Shown here in pieces: positions 1 to 7,383 of a stretch of DNA of 17,707 bases (position 1 is its first letter; every line of letters starts with the position of its first letter). The position numbers were made by a program, and so were the translations under genes. The notes beneath the pieces are model-generated. The model saw nothing but the letters and a program-made list of their open reading frames with translations, was not told where the DNA came from and ran no database searches. The DNA comes from Syntrophus sp. (in: bacteria) (GTDB taxonomy: Bacteria; Desulfobacterota; Syntrophia; Syntrophales; UBA5619): positions 1 to 17,707 of the forward strand of contig PNOO01000023.1 in assembly GCA_013824905.1 (NCBI GenBank), in the 5' to 3' direction.

Positions 1-400
1 CCGCTCCGACCGTCAGGATATTCGGATCCTGAATCAGTCCGCAGATGGGGGCAAAATCATCGAGGGTCACCTTCACCTGCCCCTTCACCAGGGTCGTATA
101 GATGGAAGTCGTCGTCGCAAAGATCGTATAAGGATCATCCTTTTTGGTGGCGACATAGGCAGTGGCAACGGCGCCGCTTCCACCCGGTTTGTTCACCACC
201 ACCAAGGGAGCGGGGAGAAGCTTTTCTTTCTCCATCATGTCGACGATATATCGGGCAAAAATATCGGACCCGCCCCCTGGTGCACTGTGTGTCACAATCT
301 CTACGGGTTTTTCCGGATAGGCAGCTACGGCTAAAGTCGCCAATCCGAAGAGCATGAAAATTGAAACCAAAACCACCGAGAATTTACAAAATAATTTCAT
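1..400 (-). CDS. TctC-family tripartite tricarboxylate transporter substrate-binding protein (3' part outside window)
   Basis: This is the N-terminal part (about 133 residues) of a periplasmic solute receptor of the Bug/TctC family, which captures carboxylates for a TctAB membrane permease. It starts at ATG 400, preceded by a GGAAGGGGG ribosome site. The first 27 or so residues form a signal peptide (MKLFCK, then a hydrophobic stretch ending LAVAA). The mature start YPEKPVEIVTHSAPGGGSD carries the family hallmark SAPGGGSD, where the carboxylate-binding loop lies. It closely resembles the N-terminus of the complete TctC at 4141-5160 (shared EIVTHSAPGG), so the two are paralogues. It lies 112 nt after the GntR regulator gene on the same strand and may belong to the same regulon. 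Its C-terminal two thirds lie beyond base 1, so integrity cannot be judged. Confidence 0.93.
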   Translation of the reverse strand, partial: MKLFCKFSVVLVSIFMLFGLATLAVAAYPEKPVEIVTHSAPGGGSDIFARYIVDMMEKEKLLPAPLVVVNKPGGSGAVATAYVATKKDDPYTIFATTTSIYTTLVKGQVKVTLDDFAPICGLIQDPNILTVGA

Positions 401-439
401 CTTGTCCCCCTTCCTTTTTTGAATGTTACACTTCATTTG

Positions 440-459
440 CCTGCTGTCTTGGCAGCAGG
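440..459. repeat. Perfect inverted repeat in the gntR-tctC spacer
   Basis: CCTGCTG (440-446) and CAGCAGG (453-459) are perfect 7-nt complements separated by six bases. The RNA hairpin could form on either strand. No T-run follows on either side, so it is not a standard intrinsic terminator. It may be a processing or partial attenuation element between the GntR gene and the downstream tctC, or a protein site. Confidence 0.4.
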
Positions 460-512
460 TTAGCCCCATGAAAACACTTTCACGGGTGACCACGTTTTTT
501 CGCTACATGATC

Positions 513-1208
513 TCAAAGAATCTTCATCAACATTTCAAATGCGCTTTTTAAATGTGCTTCCAAACTCGCCTGGCTCTTTTCCATGTCTCGCGCCTGCAAG
601 GCGTTTACGATATTAATATGCTCATTGATCGACTCTTTTCTCCGTTTCCCATAGGAATAAAAGGAATATAGCCTGCTGATCTCAATCTGCTCATACAGCT
701 TCTTGACCATTTCCTCCAACTTTCCATTTCCTGTTCTTTCTATGATAAAATAGTGCAATTCTTTGCCTGCTTTGACGTAATCTCCCTTACTTTCATCAGC
801 GTTATCCAATTCTGTCTTGAGTGTTAATAATCTATTCTTGAACGCCTCTATCTCATCAGGATCCAGCCTCTGAATAGCCAATCTAACGGCCGCGATCTCC
901 AGAATGGCCCTGACTTCGTATAAATCCTTAATTTCCTGTGCCGTCGGAATGTTTAGAAAATATCCTTTTTTCCCAGATGAAATAATAAAGCCCTCATTTT
1001 TCAATCTCTTCAATGCTTCTCTCGCTGGAGTCCTGCCAATGCCAATCATTGCGGCCAATTTCGATTCGGAAAGAGGCTCTTTGGGAGAAATATTTCTCTC
1101 TAAAATCATCTTTTTGATTTGGGAATATGCTTTCTCGGACCGTAAAACCGGCCCTTTCTGAAGCTGTCTTATCCTGGGCAATTTCTTCTCCCCTTGTACA
1201 TAAATCAT
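513..1208 (-). CDS. GntR-family transcriptional regulator, FCD (FadR-like) subfamily
   Basis: A 231-residue ligand-responsive repressor or activator, probably controlling the adjacent transporter/catabolic cluster. Residues 25-88 form a GntR winged helix with the diagnostic recognition-helix motif GRTPAREALKRL (59-70). Residues 90-225 are an all-helical FCD effector domain. Three His typical of metal-binding FCD domains are present (H152, H197, H219), but the Asp usually four residues before the first His is Gly (148), so metal binding may be weak or absent. ATG 1208 has no clear ribosome site. TTG 1181 (residue 10) is preceded by GGGGAG with six-base spacing and may be the true start, giving 222 residues. 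The gene follows the ICL/PEPM gene by 27 nt. It is visibly richer in A and T than the neighbouring enzymes, which hints at a different origin or relaxed selection. Confidence 0.93.
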   Translation of the reverse strand: MIYVQGEKKLPRIRQLQKGPVLRSEKAYSQIKKMILERNISPKEPLSESKLAAMIGIGRTPAREALKRLKNEGFIISSGKKGYFLNIPTAQEIKDLYEVRAILEIAAVRLAIQRLDPDEIEAFKNRLLTLKTELDNADESKGDYVKAGKELHYFIIERTGNGKLEEMVKKLYEQIEISRLYSFYSYGKRRKESINEHINIVNALQARDMEKSQASLEAHLKSAFEMLMKIL

Positions 1209-1235
1209 ATTAAATGCATCCGGTCTTACAAAACA

Positions 1236-2171
1236 CTAAGTCTTTTTCTGATCAGAGCTCTCGTATCCCGGGTTGGTACGGCCGGCATAGTCCTTATGCA
1301 TCGCCTCCACCGTTTCCTTTTCGATCTCCCAGAATTCAGGAAGCCCGATCGCCGCCTCGATCTCCTCGCGGACCTCACGGGCCCACTCGGGATCCAGGGT
1401 CGCAATCCCCGTCTCCTTCACGCCGCGCCACATTTTGATAACCCCTGCAGTCGAGGCGATGATTGTCGCCAGGGGATAGCTGATCAACTGAAAGCCGTAT
1501 TTGCGTAATTCAGTAGGGTGAAGGCCATTGAAATAGGTGCCTGTCGAGAGAAGAAAATCATTGTCCGGGTATGCTTGACGGAAACGCTCTATGGTATCTT
1601 TATTGCGGGTCATGGCGACAAGCCCATCAACACCCAGGGCTTTCACTGCGCGGGCGCGCCTTGCCGCCTCTTCCCATGAACCGTTAACCGCATTTCCCGC
1701 GTCGGTGCGGGCGAAGATCATGAAGTCCTTGTCGCGCCTGGCCTTTAAGGCGTATTCAAGGCGCCGGAGAAACTCGTCCAGCTCCACTACATGCTCCAGG
1801 CCCCGATGATAGGAAGCACGCTTGGGAAATACCTGGTCTTCGATATGGATGCCGGCCACGCCGGCGCGTTCAAACTCCTGGACCGTTCTCATGACATGAA
1901 TGGGGTCTCCATACCCGGTGCATGCATCCGCCCGCACCGGAATATCCACGGCGTTTGCCACCCGGTGGGCAACCTCCACCTGCTCTGTCATCGTCAGGAG
2001 AGGCTCTGCGGTCACAAGATGGGCGGCAGTCATCCACCCTGCCACCGAAACAGCTTTGAAACCCATCCGTTGCAGGATTCTTCCCATAAGCGGATCATGC
2101 GCTCCAGGAACCAGTATGGTTTCACCGGTGGCGATCAGATCACGAAACTTTCGACCTGGTGATGGTGCCAT
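1236..2171 (-). CDS. Isocitrate lyase/PEP mutase superfamily enzyme with atypical active site
   Basis: A 311-residue (beta/alpha)8-barrel protein of the ICL/PEPM superfamily, which makes or breaks C-C or C-P bonds next to a 2-oxo acid with Mg2+. Start ATG 2171 follows AAGGAG, and the reading frame continues upstream without a better start. Family landmarks: PGAHDPL (22-28), SVAGW (42-46), RADACTGYGDP (80-90), HIEDQVFPKR (109-118), FARTDA (153-158). Two deviations stand out. The metal motif DxDTG reads DACTG, with Cys84 replacing the second Asp. The catalytic KR-C-G-H loop of methylisocitrate, dimethylmalate and isocitrate lyases reads KRASYHRG (117-124), without the Cys. It is therefore unlikely to be a classical PrpB-type lyase. 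A decarboxylase, hydrolase or mutase activity on a 2-oxo acid is possible. The gene starts 2 nt after the tctB remnant and is probably translationally coupled to it. Confidence 0.9.
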   Translation of the reverse strand: MAPSPGRKFRDLIATGETILVPGAHDPLMGRILQRMGFKAVSVAGWMTAAHLVTAEPLLTMTEQVEVAHRVANAVDIPVRADACTGYGDPIHVMRTVQEFERAGVAGIHIEDQVFPKRASYHRGLEHVVELDEFLRRLEYALKARRDKDFMIFARTDAGNAVNGSWEEAARRARAVKALGVDGLVAMTRNKDTIERFRQAYPDNDFLLSTGTYFNGLHPTELRKYGFQLISYPLATIIASTAGVIKMWRGVKETGIATLDPEWAREVREEIEAAIGLPEFWEIEKETVEAMHKDYAGRTNPGYESSDQKKT

Positions 2172-2173
2172 GC

Positions 2174-2374
2174 TTATATGCTCTCCTTTCCAAAATTCAC
2201 TTTGCCGAAAGGTAGGAAGCCCGGCCCCGGTCCATATTCGGCCATGTAATCCAGCTCCCATGACTGCAGGGTGAGCACAACGCCGACAATCAGCCAAAGG
2301 AGGGCGGAAAGTTGGTCAGTCCGATAGACGTGGAGGAGGAAGTGAACACGTTGTGCTTCATCATCTTGAGGCAT
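2174..2374 (-). pseudogene. Truncated TctB-like small transporter subunit remnant
   Basis: A 66-residue reading frame matching only the first third of TctB (DUF1468), the small membrane subunit of tripartite tricarboxylate transporters. It has a good ribosome site (AAGGAG) before ATG 2374. Residues 22-56, running from LSALLWLIVGVVL to GPGPGFLPF, align with residues 22-56 of the complete TctB at 6810-7325 (VSSILW to GPSAGFFPF). After GFLPF the similarity stops. The last ten residues (GKVNFGKESI) are encoded by the leader and ribosome site of the ICL/PEPM gene. The simplest reading is a deletion that removed the remaining TctB helices and possibly a linked tctA. It still encodes one complete membrane helix, so a residual micro-protein or a role in translational coupling cannot be excluded. 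Confidence 0.75.
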
Positions 2375-2392
2375 ACTAAAGCTCCTTTCTTT

Positions 2393-2704
2393 TCAGTCCG
2401 GGATTTCAATCTCCAGCAGAGGGCTGAACATCTGGCAGCCATATTGATCACTGTCTTCCAGGTCTCCCTGGGTAATCGGACGAGGGATGGTCACCTTAAT
2501 GCCTCTGGCCGCATCGACACTGTAGATCTCCACATCCTCTAAGGGTGTTCCGTACAATCGGGAGAAAAGTTCTCGATTGATGGCGCCGGAGTCCCGCACC
2601 CGGCGGTAATTCTCGAACCGGTCAAACATAAAGTCAAAGGTCAATGTAAATGGCCCGGCGTTCTTGCTCCTGATGAGTTGTGTGATATCCATTAACTTTG
2701 CCAT
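2393..2704 (-). CDS. DUF4387 family protein, partner of AtuA-like protein
   Basis: A 103-residue soluble protein with no signal peptide or membrane segment. The sequence is typical of DUF4387: an N-terminal LMDITQLIRSKNAGPF, the central motif LTFDFMFD (residues 20-27), a YxxV segment (YSVDAARGIKVTIPRP) and a C-terminal DxDQYGCQMF. The biochemical role is unknown to me. In genomes it is commonly found directly beside DUF1446/AtuA genes, as here (24 nt downstream of one, same strand), which suggests the two proteins form a complex or are two parts of one enzyme. ATG 2704 is preceded by GGAGG at ten-base spacing. Its 3' end is followed within 18 nt by the tctB remnant. Confidence 0.85.
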   Translation of the reverse strand: MAKLMDITQLIRSKNAGPFTLTFDFMFDRFENYRRVRDSGAINRELFSRLYGTPLEDVEIYSVDAARGIKVTIPRPITQGDLEDSDQYGCQMFSPLLEIEIPD

Positions 2705-2728
2705 AATCCGATTTCCTCCAATTCAATC

Positions 2729-4105
2729 TTAAATCTTCATCATTTCCATTGGGAACATCTCATAAGGATCCGCAGGCTCCACAAGATGGTTTACATTGAA
2801 ACGAAAGACCGGACCGCGCGCAATCTGCTTCGGACTGTATGGGAATGCGAAATTGGATGTGAATCCTTTCCACTGTGGAATGGCCTGATGCAGTCCGGCA
2901 TGGCCAGCCATGCCCATAATTCCTGTGGCCATCTCTTGGGTGGGCGCCGTGGCCTCCATGACCAAAGCCAATTCGTGGCCTACTCGATCTTTCAGCGGCT
3001 CACGATTTCCCATCACCCCATTCCTGCCATAAATGCGAACATTGAAGATATACCCGCCGTTGGCAGCCTTCTCACCGAACATTTCACCGACACGTTGCTT
3101 TACCTTATCGCGGAGCACATCCAGCCAACTGTCGATCTGCCTGATAAGCACCGGATCGCGAACGCCTGCAATACAGATGGCCTGATAGCCTACCTTTTCC
3201 GCACCTTCCAGTTTTATGGTATATGTTTTAGTTGGCACGAACCCGCTCCCCGTGACCCTAACGACCCGATCGCTCTCCGCTTCATAAACCGCCGTGCTGG
3301 TATCCACCATCCCAGAAGGTTCGTAAAGATGGATCGGGCTGCCGGTCTCGTAAAAAGTGTGAGCAGCCACACTGACGGGTGTGCAGCGGTATTCCGGATT
3401 GGGAGGATCCATTACGAAATATCCCTGACCGATCCGGGCAAACATGCAATCCCCGCGGGTTCTCTGAGCTACACAGGCCGCTCCGCACTCAAGTATCTTG
3501 GCCGCATGCCACACCGGACCGGGAGAAAACCCTCTCTGAATTGGAATAGCCGCATATATGGACGTATCGCTTGAACGACCGGCGATGACCACCTCTGCCC
3601 CTGCCTCCAGTGCGCGGATGAAGGGTTCCGCCCCCATCATGCCGACGATATGTTCGCTTTTGTCAATAACCTTCTCATCAAATGGCGGCGCCGGCTTTAA
3701 CGGCCTGATCTTGCCTTGGGCCAGCTTTTGCTTCAAATAATCCTTCTTTTGTTCGGAATGGATGATCGCTAGTTTGAAATGCAGCCCCTCCTCACGGGCG
3801 ATCTCCTTGGCGATCTCTACGGTCCAAGACAGATTGATGTCGCCTCCGGCAGTGCCGGCGGAACCGATCAACAGCGGGATACGCTTCTCTCTTGCACCCA
3901 ATAAAGCCAATCGTAAGTCCCGTTTCACTGCCGCTTTCGAATAAGAGCACTCCGCGTTGCCGAGACTCGTCGGACCGCCGTCGGTTGAACCCGCATCGCA
4001 GCCAATAAAGTCCGGATCCCACGATAACGCTCTCTTATAACTGGTTTCAAGAAACCCCGAACCCAGCATGCCGCTCAGCGCAAGAACCTTTACCTCATCT
4101 GTCAT
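2729..4105 (-). CDS. AtuA/DUF1446 (acyclic terpene utilization) family protein
   Basis: A 458-residue cytoplasmic protein of the AtuA (DUF1446) family, named after a gene required for growth of Pseudomonas on citronellol and geraniol. The catalysed reaction is not firmly established. Visible hallmarks are the N-terminal SGMLGSGF (11-18), GCDAGSTDGGP (35-45), IGSAGTAGGD, VIAGRSSDTSIYA and the C-terminal GPVFRFNVNH segment. It ends soon after the main domain, so it lacks the extra C-terminal extension of longer single-chain members; the adjacent DUF4387 protein may supply an equivalent part (inference). ATG 4105 is chosen because GGAG lies six bases upstream. An in-frame TTG at 4117 has no comparable ribosome site. 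The position between a carboxylate transporter and an ICL/PEPM enzyme argues for a role in organic-acid catabolism rather than terpenes. Confidence 0.9.
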   Translation of the reverse strand: MTDEVKVLALSGMLGSGFLETSYKRALSWDPDFIGCDAGSTDGGPTSLGNAECSYSKAAVKRDLRLALLGAREKRIPLLIGSAGTAGGDINLSWTVEIAKEIAREEGLHFKLAIIHSEQKKDYLKQKLAQGKIRPLKPAPPFDEKVIDKSEHIVGMMGAEPFIRALEAGAEVVIAGRSSDTSIYAAIPIQRGFSPGPVWHAAKILECGAACVAQRTRGDCMFARIGQGYFVMDPPNPEYRCTPVSVAAHTFYETGSPIHLYEPSGMVDTSTAVYEAESDRVVRVTGSGFVPTKTYTIKLEGAEKVGYQAICIAGVRDPVLIRQIDSWLDVLRDKVKQRVGEMFGEKAANGGYIFNVRIYGRNGVMGNREPLKDRVGHELALVMEATAPTQEMATGIMGMAGHAGLHQAIPQWKGFTSNFAFPYSPKQIARGPVFRFNVNHLVEPADPYEMFPMEMMKI

Positions 4106-4140
4106 GATTGTCTCCAATGCACTCGTTCTGAATGATCCTC

Positions 4141-5160
4141 CTATTTTTGTATAATGCTCCCATCCTTATTCAGCATGCCCCCATCGATCATTTGCTGCTT
4201 GACGAGCTTTTCATCCTCCTCCCAGAATGCGGCAAGCTTCTTTGCATCCATATACTCTTCCTGCATCATCGACTGGTCCATGTACTTTCTAAATTGAGCA
4301 CTCTCGACGATCCTCTTCGCAGCAGTCTCCAGTGTTTTCACTGCATACTGGGGCATTTCCGGTGGACCCATTAACGCCCGGTACGAAATCTGCGGTTTCC
4401 CCAATCCCGCCTCCTGTACGGTCGGGACGTCCGGGAAGGCTTTATACCGTTTGGTGGAGGCGGCGAGAATGACCCGCAAATTCCCCGCCCGGACATGCTC
4501 CAGAACGCTCGAAGGATTGAGGAAGGCAAAATCAATATTTCCCCCCATGACATTAGTTGCAGCTTCCATCTCTCCCGCGAAAGAGACGAACTTCCACTGC
4601 ACGCCTTTAATTTTTTGCATGACTTTTCCCATCATCGCTTCGTTTGATGTTATGGATGATCCCCCCTGGGCGAGCTTGTTCGGGTTCTTCTTTGCAGCAT
4701 CAAAAATGTCGTCCATGGTCTTATAAGGACTCTTTGCGCTCACAATCATGACGCTGCCGTCCACGCAAATATTGGCGATCGGGGTGAAATTTCTGTAGGT
4801 ATAGGGAACCACGACCCGCAGGGGGGTGCCCAGAATAAGGCCGTTTGACGTGATGGCCCACAGATGGTCTTCACCCTTTTTCTCAAACAGATAGGAAAAG
4901 GCTTTCGCCATGCCGCTGCCGGGCTTCAGGGTAACGAACACGGGCTGAGGCAGGATTTTCTCCTTCTGGACGATCTCGGCAATCAGATGTCCGATGAGAT
5001 TGTTAGGTCCCCCGGGGGCGCTGTGGGTAACGATTTCAATTGGCCGGGAAGGGTATTCAGCAGATAAGGCATAGGTGCTGAAAAATGGCGCGCTCAGCAT
5101 GGGCAGTGATAAAAAAACGATGTAACGAAAAAATAAATTTGTAAATCTAAACTTCTTCAT
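4141..5160 (-). CDS. tctC: TctC-family tripartite tricarboxylate transporter substrate-binding protein
   Basis: A 339-residue periplasmic solute receptor that delivers a carboxylate to the TctA-TctB permease. Residues 1-34 form a signal peptide (positively charged start, hydrophobic core, ALSA cleavage site before EYPSRP). The mature protein carries EIVTHSAPGGPNNL, NKPG-like KPGSG, LAQGGSSITSN and the C-terminal FPDVPTVQEAGLG block typical of Bug/TctC receptors. Two adjacent ATG codons (5163 and 5160) follow AGGGAGGT; 5160 gives the better seven-base spacing. In-frame codons further upstream (to 5220) would put a charged extension before the signal peptide and overlap tctA, so I reject them. 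It sits 56 nt after tctA and 35 nt before the AtuA-like gene, consistent with co-transcription. The ligand is unknown. Confidence 0.95.
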   Translation of the reverse strand: MKKFRFTNLFFRYIVFLSLPMLSAPFFSTYALSAEYPSRPIEIVTHSAPGGPNNLIGHLIAEIVQKEKILPQPVFVTLKPGSGMAKAFSYLFEKKGEDHLWAITSNGLILGTPLRVVVPYTYRNFTPIANICVDGSVMIVSAKSPYKTMDDIFDAAKKNPNKLAQGGSSITSNEAMMGKVMQKIKGVQWKFVSFAGEMEAATNVMGGNIDFAFLNPSSVLEHVRAGNLRVILAASTKRYKAFPDVPTVQEAGLGKPQISYRALMGPPEMPQYAVKTLETAAKRIVESAQFRKYMDQSMMQEEYMDAKKLAAFWEEDEKLVKQQMIDGGMLNKDGSIIQK

Positions 5161-5216
5161 CATTCTACCTCCCTTTTTGTTGGTTTGGTTGGTGAAAAAT
5201 ATCCTCCATGTCCGCT

Positions 5217-6743
5217 TCATTGAGCTGATTCAGCAGGTATCCTTTCCTTGCTGCGGACCCTGGCAAGGAAGTAACGCTGAAGCCAGGGGGCGAAGAGGGC
5301 CAATACCGCAAAGAAGAGAAAGACGGCCGATACCGGACGCTCGATGAAGATGGACAGACTTCCGTCGGATAATATGATGGACTGCCTGAAGGCACGTTCC
5401 ACCATTGGGCCAAGGATCAGTGCTAAGAGCAGGCATGCTGGGGGGTAGTCCAATTTCTTGAAGCAGTACCCTATAATCCCGAAAACACCCATTACCCGGA
5501 GATCGAATATGCTGTAATCTATACTGTACACGCCGATTGAACCAATCACGATAATGATGATATACATGAGGCTGTACGGCACCTTTAACACTTGCACCAC
5601 AACGGGAATCAGCGGGATATTGATAATAAGCAGCAGGATGTTGGCAAAGTACATACTCGCTACGATCCCCCAGAAGATCTCCGGGTGCTCCGGCAGCAAA
5701 AAAGGGCCGGGACGCAAGCCGAACATAAGCAAGACGACCATCAGCATCCCCGTTCCGGCAGAACCGGGTATCCCCAGGGTAAGCATCGGCACCAGATCAC
5801 CGGAGGTGGAGGCGTTGTCCGCCGATTCAGCGGCGGCCACCCCTTCTACGGCCCCGGTCCCAAAACGTTCGGGAGTTTTCGAGGTGGTTTTCGCCACTGC
5901 GTATGATATGAAAGAGGCAACGGTAGCCCCTGCTCCCGGCAGCACGCCGACGATAAATCCAATAATAATACTCCGGATCCAGGTTGTCAGGCACTGACGA
6001 ATGTCCTGCCACGTCGGTAGCAGATTACGAAGGCCCCTGGGAACCTTGCCAAGGGAAAATTTCACCCCCTGCTCAACGTTGAGCAGGATCTCCCCCAATG
6101 CGAAAAGTCCCACCGCCACCATCACGAAGTTGATGCCGTCCATAAGTTCAATCCGGCCAAGGGTCAGCCTCAGCGAACCGGAAAACATATCCGAACCAAC
6201 TGTAGCCAGGACAAGCCCCAGGGTAGCGGCCAAAAAACCCTTGACCAGAGACTTGCCGGTGAGGGACGTCACAAGGCTCAGCCCCATCAATGTCAGCGAA
6301 AAAAATTCCGGCGGGCCGAAGCCAATTGCCATCTTAGCCATGACCGGCGCCAGAAGCATCATCATGACGAGGCTTATTTGTCCACCGACAAAGGAGGAAA
6401 TTGCCGCCAGCCCTATCGCAGGGCCTGCCCGCCCTTGCAATGCCATTTGATAGCCGTCGAGGCATGTTACTATCGCGTTGGATTCACCGGGGAGATTCAT
6501 CATGATAGCCGTAATTGCGCCACCGAACCGGGCGCCGCAGAACATGGAGACCAACATGATCATCGCTGTTACCGGAGTCATTCCTAAAACCACGGGCATC
6601 AGGATTGCGACGGTGGCAGTTACACCTAATCCAGGGAGTATTCCGACAAGCGTCCCCATCACCGCGCCGACAAAAACCAATAGTATGTTCACCGGAGTAA
6701 AAACAATGGCCAGTCCGGTCATTAATCCATGCACAATATCCAT
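5217..6743 (-). CDS. tctA: TctA-family tripartite tricarboxylate transporter large membrane subunit
   Basis: A 508-residue polytopic inner-membrane permease with about a dozen hydrophobic helices, the translocation subunit of a tripartite tricarboxylate transporter (secondary active, cation driven, receptor dependent). The inverted-repeat signature of the family is visible twice: GILPGLG (34-40) and GVLPGAG (266-272), with ESADNA (306-311) and LGIPGSA (323-329) after the second. Length matches the family norm (about 500). ATG 6743 follows AAGGAG. It lies between tctB (66 nt upstream) and tctC (56 nt downstream) and is intact. Confidence 0.97.
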   Translation of the reverse strand: MDIVHGLMTGLAIVFTPVNILLVFVGAVMGTLVGILPGLGVTATVAILMPVVLGMTPVTAMIMLVSMFCGARFGGAITAIMMNLPGESNAIVTCLDGYQMALQGRAGPAIGLAAISSFVGGQISLVMMMLLAPVMAKMAIGFGPPEFFSLTLMGLSLVTSLTGKSLVKGFLAATLGLVLATVGSDMFSGSLRLTLGRIELMDGINFVMVAVGLFALGEILLNVEQGVKFSLGKVPRGLRNLLPTWQDIRQCLTTWIRSIIIGFIVGVLPGAGATVASFISYAVAKTTSKTPERFGTGAVEGVAAAESADNASTSGDLVPMLTLGIPGSAGTGMLMVVLLMFGLRPGPFLLPEHPEIFWGIVASMYFANILLLIINIPLIPVVVQVLKVPYSLMYIIIIVIGSIGVYSIDYSIFDLRVMGVFGIIGYCFKKLDYPPACLLLALILGPMVERAFRQSIILSDGSLSIFIERPVSAVFLFFAVLALFAPWLQRYFLARVRSKERIPAESAQ

Positions 6744-6809
6744 TTTCTAAAACTCCTTATCTCGATACCCTGATGGTGTACGACGAGGAATCGATCGCCT
6801 GGGGTGCGA

Positions 6810-7325
6810 TCAGATGAATCTCATGAATTTCATGAATCCCACCGGCAACTGCAATTTGAGCCCCACCCCGAAGATCAGCCAGAGCAGAAAAAACGACACT
6901 ACCGCCGCAATGAGCGAATATTTCAAACTTTGCCTTTCCACCGCGTATAGTAAAAAGAGAAACAGAAGGGCTGAGGAAAGGAAAAACCCCGCCCGGTCGA
7001 TCAGCAAAAAGAAGACGAACAACCCAAAGGTTATCATGAACATTTTGAAGACGGCACTTTTGCTCGCGATGGTTATCCTCTGTTGTTTTGATGCTTTACC
7101 GACGCTGGCTCGGATTGCCAATAGTGCACCGAGAAAAATTGATATGGCTCCAAGCCAAAACGGGAAAAACCCTGCCGATGGACCGAAATCATCGGTGTAA
7201 TCAAGTTTCTGCGATTGAATAATCACAAAGATACCAAATGAAATCCATAAAATACTCGAAACCTGGTCCACTCGTTTTTCAGGAATTGATAACGAAGAAG
7301 GGTTGTCAGTAGATTTTTCAGTCAT
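6810..7325 (-). CDS. tctB: TctB-family tripartite tricarboxylate transporter small membrane subunit
   Basis: A 171-residue membrane protein of the DUF1468/TctB family with four predicted helices (about 22-38, 54-74, 96-120 and 126-165). The family motif FGPSAGFFPFWLG (48-60) is present at the junction of helices 1 and 2. Start ATG 7325 follows GGAGGG. It is the first gene of the minus-strand cluster, with a candidate promoter immediately upstream. The N-terminus is the template for recognising the truncated copy at 2174-2374. Confidence 0.93.
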   Translation of the reverse strand: MTEKSTDNPSSLSIPEKRVDQVSSILWISFGIFVIIQSQKLDYTDDFGPSAGFFPFWLGAISIFLGALLAIRASVGKASKQQRITIASKSAVFKMFMITFGLFVFFLLIDRAGFFLSSALLFLFLLYAVERQSLKYSLIAAVVSFFLLWLIFGVGLKLQLPVGFMKFMRFI

Positions 7326-7354
7326 ACGGTCCCTCCGAGACTATTTTTGTGCAT

Positions 7355-7383
7355 ATCTTAATGCAGCATAGCGGCTATCTGAA
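7355..7383 (-). promoter_or_regulatory. Candidate sigma-70 promoter of the tctB-tctA-tctC-atuA cluster
   Basis: On the minus strand TTCAGA (7383-7378) and TAAGAT (7360-7355) are separated by 17 bases, each matching four of six consensus positions. A transcript would start near 7348, leaving about 23 nt before ATG 7325, which includes the GGAGGG ribosome site. A GGTAT-GG-ATACC palindrome (7405-7416) lies just upstream. Prediction from pattern only. Confidence 0.3.

Noticed and set aside
2172..2297. 42-residue N-terminal extension of the ICL/PEPM protein
   Set aside because: It is the other-frame reading of the tctB remnant; ATG 2171 has its own AAGGAG and fits the family length.
2786..3574. 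262-codon plus-strand open frame opposite the AtuA-like gene
   Set aside because: The minus-strand AtuA-like frame matches its family end to end; the plus-strand frame has no domain or ribosome site.
4106..4117. Upstream TTG start (4117) for the AtuA-like gene
   Set aside because: GGAG is positioned correctly for ATG 4105 and lies inside the extension, so the extra four residues are not supported.
5164..5220. N-terminal extension of tctC upstream to 5220
   Set aside because: It would put a charged segment before the signal peptide and start inside tctA; the AGGGAGGT site points to 5163/5160.
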